Source of the DNA: Phycisphaerales bacterium
GTDB taxonomy: Bacteria; Planctomycetota; Phycisphaerae; Phycisphaerales; UBA1924
Assembly: GCA_030680655.1 (NCBI GenBank)
Contig: JAUXUZ010000130.1
Coordinates: 1 to 13,801, forward strand
DNA: 13,801 nucleotides
Reading direction: 5' to 3'
The notes beneath the pieces are model-generated. The model did no database searches. It was not told the DNA's origin and saw only the letters and a program-made list of their open reading frames with translations. A program made the position numbers and the translations under genes. This document shows positions 8,093-13,523 of the stretch, piece after piece; the stretch's first letter is position 1; each line of letters opens with the position of its first letter.

Positions 8093-8380
8093 TCACCGGC
8101 AGGTGAGCACAAACGACCGCTCGCTGCTGCCGCCGGGCCCGATGAGGAACCGCTTGGTCTGGCCACAGGTTGGGCACCGCGCGGTGTAGGCGTCACCGGC
8201 GGGCGTGCGCTGGGCACGGGCGTAGGCGTTGGCGCAGGAGAAGAAGATCCGCAGGTAGGGGACCGCGCCCGGCTTGGTCCCGCTCGGCTCGGCGCTGGGG
8301 CCGTCGCCGGGTGTGGGAGGTCGCCCGGAGAGCTCGAGTCTGTCGCGCGGGTCGGGCACGCGGTGACTATCGGCTGTCAA
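8093..8380 (-). CDS. Small four-cysteine (zinc-ribbon-like) protein
   Basis: A 95-residue protein. Residues 1-40 are Pro/Gly-rich and probably disordered. The compact C-terminal half begins at PYLRIFFSC and contains Cys49, the pair in RCPTCG (Cys69 and Cys72), a T-K-R-F-L strand and Cys94 next to the end. Four cysteines arranged as C-x19-C-x2-C-x21-C could bind one zinc ion, as in small zinc ribbons. The function is unknown. The start is uncertain. TTG at 8380 gives the length stated, while GTG at 8359 gives 88 residues; neither changes the cysteine domain. It lies 12 nt after the hydrolase stop and 39 nt before the C-x2-TGR gene, so it is part of the same transcript. Confidence 0.72.
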   Translation of the reverse strand: MTADSHRVPDPRDRLELSGRPPTPGDGPSAEPSGTKPGAVPYLRIFFSCANAYARAQRTPAGDAYTARCPTCGQTKRFLIGPGGSSERSFVLTCR

Positions 8381-8392
8381 CTTCGCCTGCGC

Positions 8393-9208
8393 TCACCCGA
8401 TGGGCCCATCCAGCAGCGGGGCCTCGCCGCGGAGGCGACGGGCGAGGTCAACCAGGAACCACGGGTTGTGGGCGGTCGTGAAGTGGCTCATCAAACGCGA
8501 GCCGTCGGCAACCAGCGGGCGCAGGCCGGGCGGGGCGGCAGCCTGCGGCAGGACCACCGCATCGCCACGCTGGCTGTAGCAGACCAGCGGATAGGCACGG
8601 GGGTGAGCGTTGAGCGCGGCCAGAAATGCGGAGTCCGGCTTCATGTCACGCGCGGCGGCATCGGGGGCAATCCGGGCGGCGCGGTGCGAGCCCTGGTGAG
8701 GTGTGGCGAAGGTGAAGAGCCGCGCGATTGGCAGCCGCCCGCTCGACGGTTCGGTGGGCCGCCCAGCGATCGACCGCGCCTCGGGTGCGAGCGCGGCAAA
8801 GCGTGCAACGAGGCCACCCATGCTGATGCCGACCACATCCAGCCCCTCGGGCCGCTCGACGACACCCCTCCCCCACCGCTTGGAGATGGCGGCCAGGCTC
8901 TGCTCGGCGGCGCCCTCGATCGTCGTCTGCGCGGGGTACGAGACTGTGAGGATGTCGGCGGGGTTGCCGCTGGTGAGCGTGGCGAGGCGCTGGCGGAGCC
9001 ACCAGGCAACCTGCGCGGGCGTGTGGTAGCCGCTCAGGATGACCAGCGGACGCGTCAGCGGGCGCGGGTCGGCTCGCATGCGAGCCAACTCGGCCGCGAC
9101 CTCAGCCGCGTCGGCCCGAAACGTCGGGTCGGACCCGCCGCGGCCCAAGGCCGCGAGCACCGCGCGGAGAGAAAAGTCGGCGAGATGGTCACCGATGCGG
9201 AAGGGCAC
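8393..9208 (-). CDS. Alpha/beta hydrolase, lipase/PGAP1-like
   Basis: A 271-residue hydrolase (numbering from GTG at 9208). RPLVILSGYHTP (53-64) is the first core strand and oxyanion region. GISMGG (127-132) is the nucleophile elbow with catalytic Ser129, and TFATPHQGS (166-174) matches the 'GTPHxGS' line of bacterial lipases and PGAP1-like hydrolases. Asp215 in QRGDAVV is the likely acid. His242 or His247 is the likely base. There is no signal peptide, so it is probably cytoplasmic, and the substrate is probably an ester or lipid. The start is uncertain. GTG at 9208 has no ribosome site. TTG at 9226 in the same frame, or ATG near residue 44, would also keep the catalytic core. It is the first gene of the eight-gene minus-strand train. 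Confidence 0.83.
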   Translation of the reverse strand: MPFRIGDHLADFSLRAVLAALGRGGSDPTFRADAAEVAAELARMRADPRPLTRPLVILSGYHTPAQVAWWLRQRLATLTSGNPADILTVSYPAQTTIEGAAEQSLAAISKRWGRGVVERPEGLDVVGISMGGLVARFAALAPEARSIAGRPTEPSSGRLPIARLFTFATPHQGSHRAARIAPDAAARDMKPDSAFLAALNAHPRAYPLVCYSQRGDAVVLPQAAAPPGLRPLVADGSRLMSHFTTAHNPWFLVDLARRLRGEAPLLDGPIG

Positions 9209-9373
9209 AATGTTAGTGTATGCCAACTTATCACGGAGGGCTCGCGTTGGGCCGATGCCGCAACCTGAGCGGCGGGAATCGGTTGGAGAATGATCGGCTC
9301 GGCCTCGCGCTGTCTCTCCTTCCTTCTTCACCAACCGCCGCGCTCCACCCGCGCGAGCGCACAAGGATCGCAC
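9209..9373. promoter_or_regulatory. Divergent intergenic region, probable promoters both ways
   Basis: This 165-bp gap separates the hydrolase (minus) from the TraB gene (plus) and should hold both promoters. Its AT-rich core at 9206-9232 stands out from the GC-rich flanks. On the minus strand TACACT (9215-9220) lies 6 nt before the hydrolase GTG. As a -10 box it would give an almost leaderless transcript, but no good -35 is seen. On the plus strand a pyrimidine-rich tract (about 9309-9333) runs ahead of the TraB leader. No operator-like palindrome is evident. Confidence 0.35.
9363..9367 (+). promoter_or_regulatory. Ribosome binding site that sets the TraB-family start
   Basis: AAGGA lies 6 nt before ATG 9374. 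This site, with a signal peptide beginning exactly at that ATG, decides the start against the in-frame ATG at 9290, which would add 28 residues without a ribosome site. Confidence 0.7.
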
Positions 9374-10717
9374 ATGAAACTGACCAACCTTCAGACGGCG
9401 GCGGCGGGGCTTGCGCTGGTGCTCGCGGGCGGGATGAACTTCGCAGTGGCAAGCCAGCCGCCCGCGGCAGCGCCGGCCGCGGCGGCCGAAGCGCCCGCGC
9501 ATACGCCCGGCTACACGCGCGTGGTGGACAAGGACGACGGCTCGCTGACGCTGGAGATCGCCGCCAAGTCGTTCGTGCCCGCCGGTGGCAAGCCGGGCCC
9601 GACGATCCACCTCGTCGGCGCGGTGCACATCGCCGATAAGCCGTTCTACACCGAGCTGCAGTCGATGCTCGACGCGGCCGACCTGGTGCTGTTTGAGGGT
9701 GTCAAGCCGCCCGGCGCGGGCGCCTTCGACGCGACGCTCGACGAAGAGGGGAAGATCAAGGCGACCACCTCGCGCCTGAAGTTCCTGCTCAGCGTGGTCG
9801 AGGAGGACCGCTCGCGTTCGGGCAAGCTTCCCGGGTCGCTGCAGCAGGCGGTTGACGACGCGGGCAAGCGCTGGAAGACGATGATCGCCTCGTCGCTCAC
9901 CGATGCCTGGGGGCACCAGATCATCTACACCGTCGCCGAGCTCGAGAAGGGCGGGCAGCGGGCGGTCGTCACCAGCGTCGGGCCCAACGGCCAAGACGAC
10001 GACGGCAAGGGCGACGATGTGCGCATCGAAGGCAAGGCCGCGGCGAAAAAGGGCGCCTCGAAGGACCCCGGCCTGCAGGCCAAGATGGCCGACGCGCTCG
10101 GCCTCACCTTCCAGCTCGACGCCATGGACTCCAGCAAGCCCAACTGGCGCTCCAGCGACATGAGCGTGGACCAGATGCAGGCGGCGTTCGAGGCCGCGGG
10201 TGTTGAAGGAAACCAGCTCTTCAGCATGCTCGAAGGCTCCTCGCTCACCGGCAAGCTCGTGAACATGGGGCTCGGCCTCGTCAAGAGCATCCCCGGCCTC
10301 GCCGACACGCTCAAGCTCACCATGGTCGAACTCCTCGGCTCGCCCGACGCGCTCGCGGCCGGGCCCGCCAACATGAAGAAGATGATGGACGTCATCCTCA
10401 AAGACCGCAACGACGTCGTCCTCAAAGACCTCCGCGCAGTCATCGACACCGAACAACCCGCCCGCAAAGAGGTCTCCATCTTCTACGGCGCGGGTCACCT
10501 GGCCGACATGGAAGAGAAGCTCAAGAAGGACTTCGGCTACACCTTCGCCGGCGAGCAGTGGCTCCCCGCGATCACGGTTGACCCCAAGGCCGCGGGGATG
10601 ACTCCAGCGCAGTCGAAGAAGATGCGCGAGACGATGCGGAAGCAGATCGAGAGCCAGGCCGCCGCGGCGGAGAAGGCCGAGAAGGCAAAGCAGAAGGGCG
10701 ACGAGGGCGCGAAGTAA
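9374..10717 (+). CDS. Secreted TraB/TIKI-fold protein with inserted GspG-like domain
   Basis: A 447-residue protein with a signal peptide (1-27, cleavage near AVASQ) and an Ala/Pro linker. The TraB/TIKI signatures are present. GAVH (82-85) lies in LVGAVHIADKPFYTEL, Glu108 lies in VLFEG, and a second GxxH motif GAGH (372-375) is followed by LADMEEKL. In TIKI proteins the two GxxH motifs and a glutamate bind metal and act in proteolysis, so the active site appears intact. Between the halves, residues 130-218 look like a type II secretion pseudopilin GspG C-terminal domain: LPGSL (152-156), TDAWG (176-180), an aromatic IIY, then SVGPNGQDDD and GDDVRI, a likely calcium loop. The tail (418-447) is Lys/Glu/Ala-rich and helical. 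It stands alone, divergent from the operon. The fold call is firm; the substrate is unknown. Confidence 0.9.
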   Translation: MKLTNLQTAAAGLALVLAGGMNFAVASQPPAAAPAAAAEAPAHTPGYTRVVDKDDGSLTLEIAAKSFVPAGGKPGPTIHLVGAVHIADKPFYTELQSMLDAADLVLFEGVKPPGAGAFDATLDEEGKIKATTSRLKFLLSVVEEDRSRSGKLPGSLQQAVDDAGKRWKTMIASSLTDAWGHQIIYTVAELEKGGQRAVVTSVGPNGQDDDGKGDDVRIEGKAAAKKGASKDPGLQAKMADALGLTFQLDAMDSSKPNWRSSDMSVDQMQAAFEAAGVEGNQLFSMLEGSSLTGKLVNMGLGLVKSIPGLADTLKLTMVELLGSPDALAAGPANMKKMMDVILKDRNDVVLKDLRAVIDTEQPARKEVSIFYGAGHLADMEEKLKKDFGYTFAGEQWLPAITVDPKAAGMTPAQSKKMRETMRKQIESQAAAAEKAEKAKQKGDEGAK

Positions 10718-10835
10718 CTCGCCTTCACGAGACGCGACCGTCAGGGAGCGTTTTGTGGCACGCTCAGCACTACGCCCCCCCACTCCCCTCTGCGACGCCG
10801 GATGAGGGCGCGTTGCTCAGCGTACCTGCACCGAC

Positions 10836-10860
10836 GAGCCCCGAGCGTAAGCGAGCGGGT
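10836..10860. repeat. Candidate dispersed planctomycete-type short repeat
   Basis: This 25-bp unit contains CGAGCG twice (10842-10847 and 10852-10857) with imperfect palindrome ends CCCG/CGGG. Read on the minus strand it encodes a peptide line of the type D-P-L-A-Y-A-R-G-S. I associate this peptide with spurious open frames across planctomycete genomes; that is recollection, not a search. Only one copy is in the window, so the repeat status is unproven here. Confidence 0.4.
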
Positions 10861-10902
10861 CTGTCTTCGACCTCAGCGGAGTCATATCCAGTAGCCTGGG
10901 CG

Positions 10903-10925
10903 TGAAGGGCGGTTCCCCGCCTTCA
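10903..10925. repeat. Stable hairpin in the junction
   Basis: TGAAGG-G-CGG pairs with CCGCCTTCA around the loop TTCC, with a single bulged G. There is no T-run on either strand, so it is not a standard terminator. It may still slow polymerase between the convergent genes or belong to a mobile repeat. Confidence 0.5.
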
Positions 10926-10976
10926 TCCCCGGAATGCAAAACCAAAATACCCTTCCTCGCTGCCGCAGCCAACGAA

Positions 10977-11031
10977 GGTCGGCGTTTCACCGACCGGATC
11001 GCGTTCAACTTTCGGATTCCTCACCATCCGG
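10977..11031. repeat. Inverted repeats next to the zincin gene end
   Basis: GGTCGG (10977-10982) pairs perfectly with CCGACC (10990-10995) over a 7-nt loop. CCGGAT (10994-10999) pairs with ATCCGG (11026-11031), which abuts the zincin stop codon. In the minus-strand mRNA these form consecutive stem-loops right after the cassette's last long gene and could protect or end the transcript. A 34-codon frame (10923-11027) runs through them. Confidence 0.5.
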
Positions 11032-11493
11032 CTATCGACAAAGCTCCGCGGTCGTGTTTACTGCTTCCTGCTCCATCGGAGCTGCGGGGTATCCAATGGT
11101 TACACACTCCAGCAGATACTGCTTAAGAAACGGCATGAATCCTCCCATCCGTTCATACTGCAGCGTGTGCACTAGTTCGTGGAAGATGAGCGGCCGTTGA
11201 TTCCAACAATCAGCCCGGATAACTATTCCGTATCTCAACGCGAGGCCCGCAGTGCTTGGCGACAACAAACCCGTTTTCTCTGCTGCGTCACGAAGCACAG
11301 GATTTGCAGGGACGGGAATACTCGGTACTTTCAATAGTCGAACCTTTTCGGGTGCTCGCACACCGATTGTCTGAGCGTCACGGCATTGCGCCGTTGTGAG
11401 TGGTACGCCGTGCAGAACGATTTCCGCTTCTTGCGCTTCTGCCCAGGCGCACGCCATCGGCAAGAGAGTTTCGAGTTGTTGCTGGGTGACCAT
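11032..11493 (-). CDS. HExxH zinc-metallopeptidase-like protein
   Basis: A 153-residue protein with the zinc signature HELVH (105-109) in IFHELVHTLQYERMGG. The motif gives two histidine ligands and a catalytic glutamate. A third ligand could be Glu129 (in YLLECVTIGYP) or Glu141/Glu143 (in PMEQEA). Residues 84-93 (LALRYGIVIR) form the edge strand expected before the active-site helix. There is no signal peptide or membrane segment, so it should act in the cytoplasm. The small size suggests a minimal zincin, perhaps cleaving a specific protein. The start is taken at ATG 11493, behind GATGGAAA; a TTG at 11529 would add 12 residues. It lies 46 nt after the methyltransferase stop and is probably co-transcribed. 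I know similar small hypothetical proteins with HELVH-x2-QYE, but no named function. Confidence 0.8.
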   Translation of the reverse strand: MVTQQQLETLLPMACAWAEAQEAEIVLHGVPLTTAQCRDAQTIGVRAPEKVRLLKVPSIPVPANPVLRDAAEKTGLLSPSTAGLALRYGIVIRADCWNQRPLIFHELVHTLQYERMGGFMPFLKQYLLECVTIGYPAAPMEQEAVNTTAELCR

Positions 11494-11539
11494 GGAGTTT
11501 CCATCGAGGCATGTGCCGAAGTCGGGCAATTCTACAGAT

Positions 11540-12379
11540 TTACCAATTTAGCCAGATTACTTCACTCTTGATTTCCTTGCTAGCACTACCAGACGCATGA
11601 TTCGGAATATCTATGGCGATCCGTCGCCATTTGTTAAACAGCTTCTCATACAGTTGTGAAGGGTAGCCGCTTACTATGATTTTTCCTTTGCAACGGTTCA
11701 AAGTCGCAGCTAACTCTGCATGCTCCTTCTCGCTCATTTCTTTGCCGTAGATTGCCCTGCTGCTGGAGTGTCTGGTCGAGTGCACATACGGCGGATCGCA
11801 ATAGAATAGCGTGTTAATGCTGTCCCAGGTCTCGATCACATCTATCGCTGGACGGCAGAGAAGCTGTACGGTTCTCATTCGTTCAACTATGAGGGGGAGC
11901 TGTTCGTCAATTGACGACAAATATCCCGACACAACATCAGCCATTTGACGCCGCTCTCTGTGCAGGGTGAAACTGAAGGAATCGCCTCGGCCGCCGAGTG
12001 ACTGTCGCCACCGTACGTAGTCTCTCCTAGCTGACTCCACATCGTCCTCAGTAGCGGGCTGAGCGGAGGCCAAGAACTCGGCTTCACTATAAGGCGTTAG
12101 GCTTAGTCGTCTGCGTAGTTCGTCGCCGTGATCTCGAATGACTCGAAAGAGGCGAACAATACGCTTGTCGAGGTCATTGTAAACTTCAACCTTTGAGGGT
12201 TCCTTATTCAAAAGAACAGATGCCGCGCCGCCAAATGGTTCGACGTAGGTAGTGTGACTGGGAAACTGAGATATCACCCATTTGGCTAGATAGTGCTTCC
12301 CGCCATGCCATTTTACTGGTGGGCGGATCTTGGTTGTCGCCTTCTTTGCGATGGGACGCTTGACGTTTTTAGGCGGCAC
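11540..12379 (-). CDS. D12-class (Dam-like) adenine-N6 DNA methyltransferase
   Basis: A 279-residue enzyme that should transfer a methyl group from SAM to adenine N6 in DNA. PPVKWHGGKHYLA (20-32) is the Dam 'P..W.GGK' motif. YVEPFGGAASVL (45-56) is the SAM-binding motif I, and YNDLD (67-71) is the acidic strand end. YCDPPY (193-198) is catalytic motif IV. SGYPSQLYEKLF and the C-terminal EVIWLNW are also family marks. All key residues are intact and the length matches Dam (270-280). I place the start at GTG 12379, just before the conserved core and overlapping the nuclease gene end by 11 bp. An open frame continues upstream to 12508 but lies inside the nuclease gene and adds nothing conserved. 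The overlap with a GIY-YIG gene points to a paired role, such as self-protection. The target site cannot be read from sequence, though GATC is typical of Dam. Confidence 0.93.
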   Translation of the reverse strand: MPPKNVKRPIAKKATTKIRPPVKWHGGKHYLAKWVISQFPSHTTYVEPFGGAASVLLNKEPSKVEVYNDLDKRIVRLFRVIRDHGDELRRRLSLTPYSEAEFLASAQPATEDDVESARRDYVRWRQSLGGRGDSFSFTLHRERRQMADVVSGYLSSIDEQLPLIVERMRTVQLLCRPAIDVIETWDSINTLFYCDPPYVHSTRHSSSRAIYGKEMSEKEHAELAATLNRCKGKIIVSGYPSQLYEKLFNKWRRIAIDIPNHASGSASKEIKSEVIWLNW

Positions 12380-13523
12380 GAATTTTCTCGAGATAATTGA
12401 ACACGGGACGGAAAGACTTGATAAAGGCGAGTTCCATCGCCTTCCGCTCTTCCCCCTTCGCCGATGGGGTCGATAGCACGGAGAGAGATACTGGCCCCGT
12501 CGACCCACCGAGAATCCAATCTGGCAGTAGGGCTGGTCCGGCGACGTCGAAGTGCCGTTGAACCCGAGCTTTCAAGTCGACGGTTTCGCCAACAAACAGA
12601 TTCTGGTCTGCCGTGCAAAGCGAGTAGAGGCCGGGAGCAGCAGGGAGGCTGGCGATCAGTTTCGATGAGACCGCGCCAACTAGTTCGAGCTTCGGCGCTT
12701 CCACCAGCTCTGACGCGGCCTTTAGCCTATTTGCCTTTCTCAGACCTAGTGCTACCCATCGGTAGTCCAGTGGCTGAAATCCCGGTGAGATTCGAGCAGC
12801 TGCTTTGTCGAACTCCTTCGCCAATTCAGGATCGCAAATAATGCGATCAAGGGATGGCTCTTTCCCATCTTCTTTAAATGCACGCTGAACATAGCGAACG
12901 GCAATCTCGCTTGCGTGCTCATAAGCATCGGGATTGATAGCGGTGTATTTGCGAGTCTTCGGCAAATAGGTCAGCAATCTGTTTTTGCGAGCATTGATCA
13001 AAGCCCAGTTGAGATCGAAGGGCTTGCCAGGTACGCCGAGCCGGCGGCAGGCCTCTAGAAAGGCCCTGTCCATTGCTGGATCTGCTACCACTCGATCTGC
13101 GGAGTACCCATTTCGCACTTCTACAAATGCTCTGATGATATCTGCTTTGTGATTGCTTGATAGATCTTGCAATTGAAGTGCGAGCTTGGACAGCACTAGC
13201 TGATTAAGGCTAACTTTTTCGAATTGGGCCTCGCGCTCCAGAGCAGCGTGCATAGACCGAGGTACGCGCACGACGAACCGTCCGCTCTTGAGTGGCTCCG
13301 CTCCTTTAACTAGCCCGGTTCGTGTAGTCGCCTCCTCAAGGAGCTGCTGAATAGTTGAATAGGCCGGAGAAGCCAAGAACGCACGCCGACCTGCTGCCGT
13401 CGGGTACGCTTTGGCGAGAATGCCATCTAGGGGATCAAAAAGTGCATTGTGTAGGTCCGCCCAAGTCTTCGCACCGGCAGCAGCTTCCCGAGCGGCCCGC
13501 GTAATGTCAGTTGCATTATTCAT
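12369..13523 (-). CDS. RHH (HicB-type) DNA-binding protein fused to GIY-YIG nuclease domain
   Basis: A 384-residue protein. An N-terminal helical region (1-78) leads to GRFVVRVPRSMHAALE..A....VSLNQLV (81-110), a typical ribbon-helix-helix motif of the HicB/Arc type that binds DNA. The middle (about 141-267) holds two similar segments: SADRVVADPAMDRAF..A with FDLNWALINARKNRL, and SLDRIICDPELAKEF..A with LDYRWVALGLRKANRL. The C-terminus (297-376) is GIY-YIG-like: GLY (298-300), FVG (310-312), the arginine in LKARVQRHF (Arg320), the metal-binding glutamate in MELAFIKSF (Glu364) and the end RPVFN (Asn376). The usual tyrosine of 'YIG' is Phe310. Start ATG 13523 follows AGGAG at 6 nt and overlaps the upstream stop by 8 bp. 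The nuclease role is inferred; a DNA-bound regulator with a dead nuclease domain is possible. Confidence 0.85.
   Translation of the reverse strand: MNNATDITRAAREAAAGAKTWADLHNALFDPLDGILAKAYPTAAGRRAFLASPAYSTIQQLLEEATTRTGLVKGAEPLKSGRFVVRVPRSMHAALEREAQFEKVSLNQLVLSKLALQLQDLSSNHKADIIRAFVEVRNGYSADRVVADPAMDRAFLEACRRLGVPGKPFDLNWALINARKNRLLTYLPKTRKYTAINPDAYEHASEIAVRYVQRAFKEDGKEPSLDRIICDPELAKEFDKAAARISPGFQPLDYRWVALGLRKANRLKAASELVEAPKLELVGAVSSKLIASLPAAPGLYSLCTADQNLFVGETVDLKARVQRHFDVAGPALLPDWILGGSTGPVSLSVLSTPSAKGEERKAMELAFIKSFRPVFNYLEKIRAA

Larger units (their letters stand above)
10718..11031. other. Gene-free junction between convergent genes and compositional boundary
   Basis: No convincing long gene lies in these 314 bases between the TraB gene (plus) and the zincin gene (minus). 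The left part stays GC-rich and holds a short inverted repeat GAGCG/CGCTC (10746-10750 and 10761-10765) that could weakly end TraB transcription. The middle holds a candidate dispersed repeat (10836-10860). The right part holds several hairpins and a 34-codon open frame. Base composition falls from GC-rich to near-even across this stretch, so it probably marks an insertion edge. Confidence 0.6.

Noticed and set aside
9209..10783. Upstream extension of the hydrolase frame to a 796-codon protein
   Set aside because: The extension runs antisense through the TraB gene and gives low-complexity Arg/Leu/Val sequence. The hydrolase core begins only after about 9208.
10817..11008. A 63-codon minus-strand frame in the junction
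   Set aside because: It crosses the candidate repeat and the hairpins, has no domain or good ribosome site, and its end is the repeat-derived D-P-L-A-Y-A-R-G line. It is best read as repeat sequence, not a gene.
12380..12508. Longer N-terminus of the methyltransferase from ATG 12508
   Set aside because: The extra residues are an out-of-frame reading of the GIY-YIG domain, rich in Arg and Ser and absent from the Dam family. GTG at 12379 gives the usual length.
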